A stretch of DNA of 64,000 nucleotides from Syntrophobacter fumaroxidans MPOB (GTDB lineage: Bacteria; Desulfobacterota; Syntrophobacteria; Syntrophobacterales; Syntrophobacteraceae). The stretch lies in the NCBI RefSeq assembly GCF_000014965.1, contig NC_008554.1:4514001-4578000 (forward strand). The letters are read 5' to 3'. Shown piece after piece: positions 26,264 through 34,680 of the stretch. The notes below the pieces were generated by a model. It was not told the DNA's origin, did no database searches, and saw only the letters and a list, made by a program, of their open reading frames with translations. Position numbers and translations under genes: made by a program. How positions within the stretch are numbered: the stretch's first letter is position 1; the number at the start of each line of letters is the position of its first letter.

Positions 26264-28162
26264 CTAATGACTCACTTCGGTCCCCTTCTGGTAGCTGCCG
26301 AGAAACTTGAAGAATTCGGTTTTGCTCATGAGCCCTTCGAGGATGTGCCTGCGGCCGTCTTCCGTGACGTCGACCTCGAGATCCGCATAGAACAGGTACT
26401 CCCAGGGCCTGCTGTGGATGGGCCGGGATTCCAGCTTGACCAGGTTGATATTGTTCTCCGCGAAGATGCGCAGCGTCTCGAAGAGAGCGCCCGGCTTGTC
26501 GCTTACCGAATAGATCAGGGAGGACTTGTTCTTGGGCCCGGGCAGCGACTCGTTTTTCGAAATGACCACAAACCGGGTGAAATTCCGGGGATTGGTTTCG
26601 ATGCTTTCCTTGAGCACCGTCATCCGCCGGGTTTGAACCGCACCGACTCCGGCGATGGCGGCTTCTTTCGCATCGCCGGCTTCTTCCACCTTGCGCACGG
26701 CGCTGGCCGTGTCCTTGCACGCAATCTGATCCCACGCGGGATGCTTGTCCAGGTACTCGCGGCACTGCTGGAATACCTGGGGATGCGAGTATACGCGTTC
26801 GATTCCCTCGATGGAGGAGTCCAGGTGTCCCAGAAGGTTGTGCTTGATGCGCAGGGTCAGTTCCCCGACGATCATGATAGCGTATTCGAGGAGCAGGTCG
26901 TAGTTTTCGTGAATGCTCCCGGTAAGGCTGTTCTCCACGGGGATGACGCCGAAGGCGGCCTGTTCGCCGGCCACGGAGTCGAAAACCTCCCTGAAGCATG
27001 TGCATTCCCGGATCGGGACCTCCGTTCCGAAGAACTGCAGACACGCCTTGTGCGAAAAGGAACCCGGGACGCCGCTGTAGACGACCATCGGGGCCGCCTT
27101 GCCTTTGCCCTTGCGAGGCTTCATGATGGCCGCCTTGTCGAGGTAGGCGTAGTCGACCTGCTTTCCCACCACCGGGGCGATGACGTAGAGGTCGCGCATG
27201 AGCTGCTCGAACTGTTCGGGATAGAGGCTCTGGGGACCATCGGAGAGTGCCTTGTCGGGTTCCGTGTGAACCTCGATGATCAGCCCGTCGGCTCCCGCCG
27301 CGATGGACGCGCGGGCCATGGGGCTGACCTTTTCCCGGATCCCCGTGGCGTGGCTCGGATCGACGATGATCGGGAGGTGGGTGAGTTTCTTGATGACCGG
27401 AACGGCCGTGAGGTCCAGGGTGTTTCGCGTGTAGCGCTCGAACGTCCGGATGCCCCGCTCGCACAGAATGACCTGGTCGTTTCCTTCGGAAAGCACGTAC
27501 TCGGCCGACATGAGCCATTCCTCGATGGTCGCCGACAGCCCGCGCTTGAGGAGCACCGGCTTGCCGATTCGGCCGACCGACTTCAGGAGCTCGAAGTTCT
27601 GCATGTTGCGGGCGCCGACCTGGACGACGTCCACGTACTTCACCATGAGGTCCGCCTGGCTGGGAGAGGTGATCTCCGTGACCACTCCGAGGCCGGTTTC
27701 CTCTCTCACTTCCCGCAGAATCTTCAAGCCCTCCTCACCCAGGCCCTGGAACGAGTAGGGCGAGGTGCGGGGCTTGAACGCACCGCCCCGGAACAGGACC
27801 GCTCCGTGTTTGCGAACCGTGCGCGCGATATCCAGGGTCCTCTTCCGGTCCTCGACACCGCAGGGACCGGCGATCACCACCAGCCGGTCTCCGCCGATGG
27901 TGACGTCGCCAACCTTGATGACCGACGGGGCGGGATGGAGCTCGCGGCTCACCAGCTTGTACGGCTTGGAGATGGGGACCGCCCGCTCCACCCCGGGCAG
28001 GGATTCATAGAAGGCCGTCTCCTTGTACATCGTGCCCACGACGCCCAGGATCTTCTCGTCCACGCCGGCGATCTCCTTCACCAGGTATCCCTCGGAGCGC
28101 AGGACATCCTTGAGCCTTTCCATCTGTTCAGCGGTTGCCTTCTTTTTCAGGATAAGAATCAC
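26264..28162 (-). CDS. Bifunctional DAHP synthase / prephenate dehydratase with ACT domain
   Basis: A 632-aa fusion linking the first step of aromatic biosynthesis to the committed step towards phenylalanine. Residues about 1-68 form a ferredoxin/ACT-like lead ([20 protein letters not shown]). About 70-340 are a type I-beta DAHP synthase ([34 protein letters not shown]). About 360-535 are prephenate dehydratase ([20 protein letters not shown] and catalytic NFTRFVVI). The C-terminal ACT domain has KPGALFETL and ESRP, the Phe-binding motifs. No chorismate mutase domain is seen. GTG 28162 is preferred because GGAGG lies seven bases upstream; TTG 28168 is too close to it. An attenuator with a Phe-rich leader peptide lies upstream. 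Confidence 0.93.
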   Translation of the reverse strand: MILILKKKATAEQMERLKDVLRSEGYLVKEIAGVDEKILGVVGTMYKETAFYESLPGVERAVPISKPYKLVSRELHPAPSVIKVGDVTIGGDRLVVIAGPCGVEDRKRTLDIARTVRKHGAVLFRGGAFKPRTSPYSFQGLGEEGLKILREVREETGLGVVTEITSPSQADLMVKYVDVVQVGARNMQNFELLKSVGRIGKPVLLKRGLSATIEEWLMSAEYVLSEGNDQVILCERGIRTFERYTRNTLDLTAVPVIKKLTHLPIIVDPSHATGIREKVSPMARASIAAGADGLIIEVHTEPDKALSDGPQSLYPEQFEQLMRDLYVIAPVVGKQVDYAYLDKAAIMKPRKGKGKAAPMVVYSGVPGSFSHKACLQFFGTEVPIRECTCFREVFDSVAGEQAAFGVIPVENSLTGSIHENYDLLLEYAIMIVGELTLRIKHNLLGHLDSSIEGIERVYSHPQVFQQCREYLDKHPAWDQIACKDTASAVRKVEEAGDAKEAAIAGVGAVQTRRMTVLKESIETNPRNFTRFVVISKNESLPGPKNKSSLIYSVSDKPGALFETLRIFAENNINLVKLESRPIHSRPWEYLFYADLEVDVTEDGRRHILEGLMSKTEFFKFLGSYQKGTEVSH

Positions 28163-28194
28163 GGCCAATCCTCCGTTTCATTTTGGGGTGTTTA

Positions 28195-28230
28195 AAATAA
28201 AAAAACCCCAAGGAAATTTCCTCGGGGTTT
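28195..28230 (-). terminator. Rho-independent attenuator terminator of the Phe leader
   Basis: The minus strand forms a stem AAACCCC-GAGG / CCTT-GGGGTTT across plus 28203-28230, followed by an uninterrupted T run (A on plus, 28198-28205). It lies between the leader peptide stop and the structural gene. A second GC-rich hairpin at plus 28239-28275, just upstream on the transcript, could be the competing pause/antiterminator structure. Confidence 0.85.
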
Positions 28231-28284
28231 CAAAATCAAGCAACCCCGGGGGAGGTTCTTCTCCACCCGGGGCTTGTTCAGACA

Positions 28285-28413
28285 TCAGTATCCCAGGTGG
28301 ATGCTCCTAAAGAAGAAAAAGAAAAAGCCGAAAAAGGGCGCAAAAACCGGCCCTTCCGGCAGGCTTCCACCGGGGACGAAACGATCTGTGCGTGACACGA
28401 AATTCCTCAACAT
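28285..28413 (-). CDS. pheL: Phenylalanine-rich leader peptide (attenuation)
   Basis: A 42-codon ORF, too short for most gene callers. It starts at ATG 28413 with AAAGG six bases upstream and stops at TGA 28287-28285. Near its end it reads VFAPFFGFFFFFFR, nine phenylalanines in thirteen codons. It is followed by two mutually placed hairpins and a terminator, the classical layout of amino-acid attenuation. When charged tRNA-Phe is scarce, ribosomes should stall on the Phe run and favour antitermination into the DAHP synthase/prephenate dehydratase gene. The peptide itself probably has no other function. Confidence 0.88.
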   Translation of the reverse strand: MLRNFVSRTDRFVPGGSLPEGPVFAPFFGFFFFFFRSIHLGY

Positions 28414-28440
28414 CGGCATCCTTTCATCAGCAACTATAGA

Positions 28441-28469
28441 AGCTTAGATGCGCGGGGAGATTTTGTCAA
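28441..28469 (-). promoter_or_regulatory. Possible promoter for the Phe leader transcript
   Basis: The minus strand has a perfect TTGACA (plus 28464-28469). A -10 at 17 bp would be TAAGCT (28441-28446), which is weak. A better TATAGT (28433-28438) is 25 bp away. The -35 and the position upstream of the leader ORF support a promoter here, but the exact -10 is unsure. Confidence 0.45.
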
Positions 28470-29233
28470 TCCCAAATCCGACATCCCGCGCGACAAGATG
28501 CACCCGTGAAATCATCCAATGCCACGGACCCGCCCGGAAGGTGAAGTCTACCGGACGCTTGCAGAAATTCAGAAACAGCGCTCTGTTCCAGCACCCGATT
28601 CTCCGATGTCATTCGCTGCCTTTGCCGATCGGCGAAACGGGGGACGGACATTAACGAAAGCACTTCGGGCCGTATTGTATGCTCACTCATTGCAGCCGGA
28701 AGAGATCATCCCGGGGTGTCGGGGAGGGGGGCGGACATCGAGCGAACCGCGATGAGAAGCGATCCGGGAGGCGCTGCTCAATGCCGTCCGCGGTCCGGAA
28801 GGGCGTTGGCCGTGCCTGGGCCGACAAGGGAATCCCCGTCGGATTCCCGTGGTCTAATTTCCTGAAAGGGGCGGTGCCGGAGCCCCAAGACCGAGGGATG
28901 AGCGGAACGCAGAACGTTTTAATATTTAATTAAGGTACTTCTCTTTGTGTTCCGAATATATAAGCGGCATACGAGGACCGTAATCTTTCTTATATACAAT
29001 AAGACGTTGAAATAGAAGGAAATTTCCGAAGCCGAAACGCCGGGGCGGCGAAATGCATTCCTGCAGCGGGGCGCCGCGGGGTCTTGCCGGCAATGCGAAG
29101 GTTTGCGGTTTCGAGGCCGGTCAGGGAAGCGGCAAGGATGCGTTTCGTTTAATGGGCGGCGCAACGTGAGCGGTGTCGGATTTAATCTTTCTCTTTGCGC
29201 CTCGCCTTGCGGGCCGGGGTGATCGGCTGTCTG
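28470..29233. other. Long intergenic region with AT-rich pocket
   Basis: No credible gene. The stretch 28915-29015 is strikingly AT-rich (TTTAATATTTAATTAAGG, ATATATAAGC) compared with the GC-rich surroundings. It is followed by CGTTGAAATAGAA, which resembles CGTTGAAATAAAA at 29485 just beyond the repeat element. This suggests decayed or horizontally acquired DNA flanking the repeat. Confidence 0.35.
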
Positions 29234-29451
29234 ATACGGATTTACCTAGAAAATAGACTCCCTCGGGAGCCTGTTTTCATGCTTCGCGGGTGTCGCAGGG
29301 GGCATGGATAATTGCGTTCAAAATGATACTCTAAAAGCGTGGGGGACGTACCCCTCGCCGCTTCGCGGCTCCGAAACTTGGGGGGTGCGGGGGAATCATT
29401 CCCCCGCTCTCTTGTGCTTGAAAGGTCCATCTCTTGAACGCAACTTCGTAT
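29234..29451 (+). repeat. Dispersed palindromic repeat, copy B (218 bp, internal deletion)
   Basis: Same ends and orientation as copies A and C (ATACGGATTT at left, AACTTCGTAT at right, internal TTGCGTTCAA/TTGAACGCAA). It lacks about 90 bp of the central hairpin-rich section: after GTGGGGGACGTACCCC it passes directly through CGCCGCTTCGCGGCTC to the GAAACTTGGGGGGTGCGG arm. Confidence 0.85.
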
Positions 29452-30026
29452 GAGTGAGTCGGAATCACTCCTGAATTTAATAACGCGTTGAAATAAAAGC
29501 TCAATACCGAGCACGCCGAAGAGGCTGCGTATATGCCGCGCTCCGGTGCGCTTGTGCGGAGCTGAGATTGCCGGGCTTTCGCGCGAGGCGTGGGTGTTCG
29601 TCCGGTCTCGAGTTGAGCGGTCGGAACCCTGCGGGGCGAGAAGGGCTCGTCGATTCCGGGAGGCAGGCTCCCGAATTTCGTCTGATTCCGACGGAGGTGC
29701 CGGAGTTTTCGTGTTTGAGGCATTCCATGGTGGTGAGCGTTCCCGCGTGGTGGAAGGGCGCCGCGGTTGATCTTGCGTCGGGCCCCCGTTGCACGCGACG
29801 AAAACATGATCGAAGGCCTCGTTTGTTTGTGTGGACTCTTGATCTCAGGCAGAGGAGCAAAAGAGGTATTCGTGTTCCCGGATATCGTTGTCGGTTCGCA
29901 CCGACACTGGGTCGGCCTGTGCAGCTCGGTCTGCATTCGCGTGGATTGTCGCCTTCGTGCCCGGGATTCCGTGCGCCGGCGCATCGTTCCCTCAACTCGG
30001 GTTCTCATTCACACAGGAGGAGTATC
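29452..30026. other. Intergenic region upstream of the PhnD-like gene
   Basis: About 575 bp. Open frames exist on both strands but lack ribosome sites and recognisable protein character. No clear promoter was found. ACAGGAGG at 30013-30020 is the ribosome site of the next gene. Confidence 0.4.
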
Positions 30027-30917
30027 ATGATTCGGAAGGGTTTGTTGATCGCGGTGTTGTCAGTCATGTCATGTGCGTTTCCGTCTCCGGGCTGGTCGCA
30101 GGAATACAAGCTGGGGATACAGGCGTTCAAAGGGGCCGACACGGCCATGAAGGAGTGGAAGGCGACCGCGGACTACCTGACGGCCAAGCTCGGCAAAACC
30201 TTCACGGTGGTGCCTTGCACGGACAACGAACTGATGGAGGGGGTCAAGCAGGGCAAGATTGACTTCTTCTATGCCAATCCCGCCATATTTGCGGAGATGA
30301 ACAAGCAATACGGCGCACAGGTTTTGGTCACCATGGTCAAAGCCACCAGGACCCAGCCGACCGAATACCTGGCCGGCACCATCTTCACCCGCAAGGAAAG
30401 TCCCGTCAAAACGCTTGCGGATTTCAAAGGCAAGGAGTTCATGACGAGGGCGAAAAGCTCTTTTGCCGGGTGGATGGTTGCCAAGCGTCATTTCCTGGAC
30501 AAGGGGATTGACCCGGAGAAGGAATTCAAGGCGATCAAGGAGGCCAAGTCAGTGGAGCACGTGGTCTACGCGGTACTGAACGGGGCGGTTGAAGGCGGTG
30601 CCATAATGGCGGGCACCCTCGAGGAAATGGCTGCCGCCGGGAAGGTCAAGATGGCCGATTTCAGGGTGATCGACCAGGCCGCCGACAACTTCCCGTTCGT
30701 TCACACCACCCAACTCTACCCGGAATTCTGCATCGCGGCAGGGGCCAATACTCCTCCGGCGCTCAAGGCGGATGTCGCCCAGGTGCTCCAGGCTGTTGCC
30801 CCGACTGACCCCGCGGCGGTCAACGCCAAGCTGAACGGATGGAAGAAGCCTCTGGACTATACGCCGGTCGTGGAATGCCTGACCATCGTAAAATACGGAG
30901 CGTTCGCAAGAAACTAG
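30027..30917 (+). CDS. PhnD-like periplasmic substrate-binding protein
   Basis: A 296-aa exported protein with a signal peptide (LLIAVLSVMSCAFPSPGWS). It has a type 2 periplasmic-binding fold of the phosphate/phosphonate (PhnD) class: YKLGIQAFKGADTAMKEWKA, KQGKIDFFYANPAIFAEMN, TLADFKGKEFM. The start ATG 30027 has ACAGGAGG seven bases upstream; a much longer ORF in the same frame has no support. No permease or ATPase gene is adjacent, so it is an orphan. It may feed a distant transporter or act as a sensor input. Its ligand cannot be predicted. Confidence 0.87.
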   Translation: MIRKGLLIAVLSVMSCAFPSPGWSQEYKLGIQAFKGADTAMKEWKATADYLTAKLGKTFTVVPCTDNELMEGVKQGKIDFFYANPAIFAEMNKQYGAQVLVTMVKATRTQPTEYLAGTIFTRKESPVKTLADFKGKEFMTRAKSSFAGWMVAKRHFLDKGIDPEKEFKAIKEAKSVEHVVYAVLNGAVEGGAIMAGTLEEMAAAGKVKMADFRVIDQAADNFPFVHTTQLYPEFCIAAGANTPPALKADVAQVLQAVAPTDPAAVNAKLNGWKKPLDYTPVVECLTIVKYGAFARN

Positions 30918-30929
30918 CAGCAATGGAAG

Positions 30930-30961
30930 GGGGGCCCGCTCATTTCTTCAGCGGAGCCCCC
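30930..30961. terminator. Strong hairpin after the PhnD-like gene
   Basis: GGGGGC-CCGCT pairs with AGCGG-A-GCCCCC around a 9-base loop, an 11-bp stem with one bulged A, starting 13 bp after the stop. The T tract is poor. It lies between convergent genes and could act in both directions. Confidence 0.5.
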
Positions 30962-31076
30962 TGACTTTCGTTCCGCACCTCGCACCGTGTCGACGTCATG
31001 CTTGTGAATACCCGCAAACCCCAATGGAACCCAGCTCTCCTCGATAGCCTTCCCCCCGGCCGGCCGCTGTCGCATT

Positions 31077-32027
31077 TCACCGGGAATCGGCCTCTGGATA
31101 GATCACTGAATTCTGGTAGGGGTTTTTGCTTTCGAAGGCTTTCCCGAGTATCTCGATGGCTTTCTTGATTTCGTGCGGCTGGAGCTCGATCTCGCGGAAG
31201 AAAGCCTCGACCTCGTTCTTGGTGAGATGGACTCCCAGTTTCTTGAAAGAACCCCAGAGCATGTCGGCCCTGCCCTGGAGCTTGTCCGCCGTCAAGCCGT
31301 CTTTCGGGCTCATGTTTACCAGGAAGGCCAGGCTGTGAAGGATATTCAGGGAGGTATGCCATCGCGCATCCAGGGCTTTCTCCATGGCTTCCATCGATCC
31401 GTAGGTCCCGAGCAGGTGTCCGGCAAACCGGGCGATGAACGCATCGTTCGTCGGCACCGCCTCCGAAAGCTTCGACCATGCGCCTTCCGTCAGCAGGGCG
31501 GAGACTTTCCGGTAGAAGTCCCCGGCGTGTTTTTTCAGCAGCCTTTGCGTGAGAAGGAGCGACAGGATTTCAACGGTCCATTTCTTGAGTTTTTTCTTGT
31601 ACCGGTCGACGAACAGCACGAGATCGCTGCCAAGGATCACCCAATAGGCGAGGGGGTCCAGGACGGATGCGATGCCGAGGACGAATTCCACCTCCATGAC
31701 GCTCAGCTTGCGGTCCCGGCGGGAAGGAGAAGGCCGGCCGTATTCCGCCGGATTCGGCCCGTTCGCGAACCGGTTGAAATCCTCGTTGCTGGTGAGAAAG
31801 ATCAGTCCTCCATGAAAATAGCACACCTCTGAATTGGCTTCACAGAGGACGGTGAGTGGGCCGTCGCTGGAAACGCACGTCAGCCCGGCATTGTCGAATG
31901 GTTCGGGCGCCCCCGGTTCGGCCGCGGCCGCGGCCGCCTGGCGCTGCCGATCGATATGCCTCAGCAGATTCTGGATCTTGGCGTAAGTGACAATTCTGGA
32001 ATTGGGAATGACGGAAGTCATTTTCAT
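31077..32027 (-). CDS. Protein of unknown function downstream of a c-di-GMP riboswitch
   Basis: I do not recognise this 316-aa protein. It lacks a signal peptide. The N-terminus (TSVIPNSRIVTYAKIQNLLRH) is followed by an Ala-rich linker (about 36-43) and VCYFHGGLIFLTSNEDFNRF. One or two hydrophobic stretches come next (FVLGIASVLDPLAYWVILGSDLVLFV, about 118-143), with basic KKKLKKW behind them. The C-terminal half is charged and helical. ATG 32027 or 32021 is the likely start, as GAGG lies just upstream; a longer ORF extends into the leader and was trimmed. A c-di-GMP-I riboswitch on the same strand begins about 280 bp upstream, so expression probably responds to c-di-GMP. Confidence 0.65.
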   Translation of the reverse strand: MKMTSVIPNSRIVTYAKIQNLLRHIDRQRQAAAAAAEPGAPEPFDNAGLTCVSSDGPLTVLCEANSEVCYFHGGLIFLTSNEDFNRFANGPNPAEYGRPSPSRRDRKLSVMEVEFVLGIASVLDPLAYWVILGSDLVLFVDRYKKKLKKWTVEILSLLLTQRLLKKHAGDFYRKVSALLTEGAWSKLSEAVPTNDAFIARFAGHLLGTYGSMEAMEKALDARWHTSLNILHSLAFLVNMSPKDGLTADKLQGRADMLWGSFKKLGVHLTKNEVEAFFREIELQPHEIKKAIEILGKAFESKNPYQNSVIYPEADSR

Positions 32028-32193
32028 CGCCTCTTTCACCGGTCGGCCGGCTCGAGGAAGAGATTGCACAGCCCTGCGGATAAAGCTCCGGCCTGAATGC
32101 CAGACCTTACACCCCCGGCTTGACGTCGGCGCCGCGGACCGTCCAGATGCCCACAATATCTTCTCTCAAATGAATCGGTTGAGATTCTACGAG

Positions 32194-32295
32194 TCACTTC
32201 TCACGGCCGGTTTCAGTGGAGCCCCGAATGGGCTGACATGAAGACTGAAAGGTTCTCTTGGGAAACAACGTTCCGGAGTTGAAAGTTCTGAACAT
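32194..32295 (-). CDS. Candidate 33-aa ORF immediately after the riboswitch
   Basis: ATG 32295 is preceded by GGGGAGG with a 6-base spacer and opens 33 codons (begins MFRTFNSGTLFPKRTF, ends GSTETGREK). The Shine-Dalgarno falls right at the 3' edge of the c-di-GMP aptamer, so translation could be switched by ligand-induced refolding. It resembles no known family. It may be a leader ORF coupled to the downstream gene, or chance. Confidence 0.4.
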   Translation of the reverse strand: MFRTFNSGTLFPKRTFQSSCQPIRGSTETGREK

Positions 32296-32304
32296 GGGAA
32301 ACCT

Positions 32305-32392
32305 CCCCTGGCAACCCTGCTGCCATATCCCACGCGGGGGACTTAGGCCAGCGGCTTTGCGTCCCACCCTTTCGGATGGTTTGCCCTTTACA
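32305..32392 (-). ncRNA. Cyclic di-GMP-I (GEMM-I) riboswitch aptamer
   Basis: Read on the minus strand, the conserved blocks GGGCAAACC, the GAAA-capped P2 hairpin (ATCCGAAAGGGT), GGGACGCAAAGCC and TGGCCTAAG appear in order. They are followed by the second stem region GGCAGCAGGGTTGCC, which holds the tetraloop-receptor side. This is the GEMM-I consensus order. The downstream genes on this strand are the 33-codon ORF and the unknown 316-aa protein. The riboswitch should respond to c-di-GMP. Confidence 0.9.
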
Positions 32393-32851
32393 GGTTAATC
32401 GGCTCGGAGCGCAAGAGCCTCCGAACATTACAATAATATGATTCGGCATAGCCGACAAGGGGCTTTAGCCGCCCCATGAAAAAGTCCGGAGCGATGGCTG
32501 TTCGACCGGCGATTCTTCCCGGCCTACAGGCCCTCCCCCGGCCTATCTCGTGAACCGGGCAAATCGGCGCCTTTGACCTTTTTCTTGCGTTTTCCACAGG
32601 GATATTTGATGATTGGACGGGCTCCGAGCGTGGGCCGGGAGCTTCTTCGGGCGCGGATCGTCAGGACGGGCCCGGGCGGCCCATGAGGCGCATTGTTGCG
32701 GCCGAATGGCGGATCATGGCTTTTTGTTTTGAGATCAAGGCCATATGGAGCGCCCGGCAATGGACGTTTCCCGTTGGGCGGGCGACGGTGAAGACGCCGG
32801 CGGCGTGCTCGCAACATGGTTACCACTTTCCGGAAAGAAAGGTTTTCAAGA
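32393..32851. other. Intergenic region between the riboswitch and the HerA-like gene
   Basis: About 460 bp of divergent spacer. The minus-strand promoter for the riboswitch probably lies in the AT-rich patch at 32425-32445 (ATATTATTGTAATG on minus), but no confident -35/-10 pair can be assigned. Nothing else is recognised. Confidence 0.35.
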
Positions 32852-34333
32852 ATGAGTAAATCGATGCTCATTGCAAAGAGTTCCAAGAACGTCGAGTTCT
32901 GCCTGATCCCCCGCATGGCCAATCGGCACGGGCTGGTGGCCGGTGCCACGGGAACGGGCAAGACGGTAACCTTGCAGAGAATCGCCGAAACCTTGAGTCA
33001 AAACGGCGTGCCTGTCTTTCTGGCCGACGTGAAAGGGGACCTCGCCGGGATCAGCCGCAAGGGTGCGGAGCATCCCAAGATCATGGAGCGTGTCAAGCTG
33101 CTTTCTCTTTCCGATCATCGCTTCCGGGAATACCCGGTGGCGTTCTGGGATGTTTTCGGAAAGAGCGGTCACCCGGTGAGGGCGACGGTTTCCGACCTGG
33201 GGCCGCTGCTCATGGGCCGGCTCTTGAATCTCAACGAGGTGCAGACCGGCGTTTTGACGTTGATCTTCAAGATCGCGGACGATGATGGGCTATTGCTCCT
33301 GGACCTGAAAGACATCCGGTCCATGGTTCAATTCGTGGGCGACAACTCCCGGGAATTCACCACCGAATACGGGACCATTTCCAAGGCCTCGGTGGGCGCC
33401 ATCCAAAGAGGTTTGCTGGAACTGGAGTCGCAGGGGGGCGACCGGTTCTTCGGCGAACCGATGCTCGACATTTTCGATCTCATCCAAACGCATTCGGACG
33501 GAAGGGGAATCATCAACATCCTGGCCGCGGATCAACTGATAACCCGGCCCAAAGTCTACGCAACCTTTCTGCTGTGGCTCCTGGCGGAGCTTTTTGAGCG
33601 CCTGCCGGAGGTCGGAGACCTGGAGAAGCCCCAACTGGTTTTCTTTTTCGACGAGGCACACCTGCTTTTCGAAGACGCTCCGCCGGCTCTGCTGGAGAAG
33701 ATCGAACAGGTGGTGCGGCTGGTCCGTTCCAAGGGGGTCGGGGTCTACTTCGTCACGCAGAACCCGAGGGATGTTCCCGACAAGGTATTGGCCCAGCTGG
33801 GCAACCGCGTGCAGCACGCGTTGAGGGCTTTTACTCCCCAGGAGCAAAAAGCGGTCAGGAGCATGGCGCAGGCTTTCCGCCCGAACCCGCGACTCGACAT
33901 CGAGAAGGTGATCACGGAGCTGGGCGTGGGAGAGGCTCTCGTTTCCTTCCTGGAGGAAAACGGGACCCCGGCGGTGGTCGAACGTGCATTCGTGTGTCCG
34001 CCCGAGAGCCGGGTGGGTGTCATCACGGCCGATGAACGAGACGCGATCATTCGAAGCTCGATCCACTTCGGCAATTATGAGAAGACGGTCGACCGGGAAT
34101 CGGCCTTTGAAATGATCCGGGCGCGAACAGAACGAAGGATCGAGGAAAGCCGGCAGGCAGGAGAGCAGCCGGAGGCCGGTTACCGGGCACCGGCTCCGGG
34201 GCGACGGCCGGGACGTTCCAGCGACACCGTCGTGGAAGCCTTTGCGAAGAGTACTTTGCGGGCCATCGGCAGTTCCATCGGTCGTCAGATCGTCCGCGGG
34301 GTGTTGGGTTCGATCCTGGGGGGAAGGAGATAG
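32852..34333 (+). CDS. HerA-like P-loop ATPase (DUF853 family)
   Basis: A 493-aa cytoplasmic ATPase of the HerA/FtsK superfamily. Walker A is [11 protein letters not shown] (near residues 31-41), Walker B is [12 protein letters not shown] (near 264-275), and an arginine/sensor region [20 protein letters not shown] follows. The C-terminus is basic and ends with [17 protein letters not shown], typical of DUF853 proteins. These are predicted DNA-translocating ATPases of uncertain role. The start ATG 32852 with AAGAAAGG upstream is preferred to the upstream GTG. It is not next to a nuclease gene, so a defence role is not indicated. Confidence 0.88.
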   Translation: MSKSMLIAKSSKNVEFCLIPRMANRHGLVAGATGTGKTVTLQRIAETLSQNGVPVFLADVKGDLAGISRKGAEHPKIMERVKLLSLSDHRFREYPVAFWDVFGKSGHPVRATVSDLGPLLMGRLLNLNEVQTGVLTLIFKIADDDGLLLLDLKDIRSMVQFVGDNSREFTTEYGTISKASVGAIQRGLLELESQGGDRFFGEPMLDIFDLIQTHSDGRGIINILAADQLITRPKVYATFLLWLLAELFERLPEVGDLEKPQLVFFFDEAHLLFEDAPPALLEKIEQVVRLVRSKGVGVYFVTQNPRDVPDKVLAQLGNRVQHALRAFTPQEQKAVRSMAQAFRPNPRLDIEKVITELGVGEALVSFLEENGTPAVVERAFVCPPESRVGVITADERDAIIRSSIHFGNYEKTVDRESAFEMIRARTERRIEESRQAGEQPEAGYRAPAPGRRPGRSSDTVVEAFAKSTLRAIGSSIGRQIVRGVLGSILGGRR

Positions 34334-34680
34334 AAACCGGTTTTCCCCGCGGTCCAAGACCTGTTCGGAACTGCCGGGCGGGACAATGAGCATTTCATCG
34401 AAAGCACGCCGCCGTGCCGTGAACGCGCCCGTGCCGGATGAGTCGGCATATCGCTTGAACATTTGATGTGAATCGAAGATAATAGAATCAATGTCTCCTG
34501 TTGTTTCAAGAGGCCTTCCGGGTGAAATGCGAGCCTGAAGCGCCTGTCTTTCCGCTTGCGATCAAGTTGTCGCACTGTCCGGGATCAAATCCAGATATCA
34601 GACACTGTGTGTACGGCACGGAAACCCCGTCTCTTTTCACACTTCTTCCAACTGGTCCATGCTTTTTGAGGAGTCGCCTC
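34334..34680. other. Intergenic region upstream of the OFA transporter
   Basis: About 350 bp. GAGGAG at 34664-34669 is the ribosome site of the next gene. No promoter could be assigned with confidence, and no RNA structure was recognised. Confidence 0.35.

Noticed and set aside
26222-28195. 657-codon plus-strand open frame opposite the DAHP synthase fusion
   Set aside because: The minus strand carries unmistakable enzyme motifs and an attenuator; the plus frame has no recognisable domains.
28915-29515. Possible CRISPR because CGTTGAAATA-like segments recur
   Set aside because: Only two imperfect occurrences about 480 bp apart, with a different repeat element between them; no regular spacing and no cas genes.
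32852-34333. HerA-like ATPase as part of a defence system
   Set aside because: No NurA, SIR2 or nuclease partner is adjacent; the neighbours are a riboswitch-controlled unknown on the other strand and an OFA carrier. DUF853 proteins are common outside defence loci.
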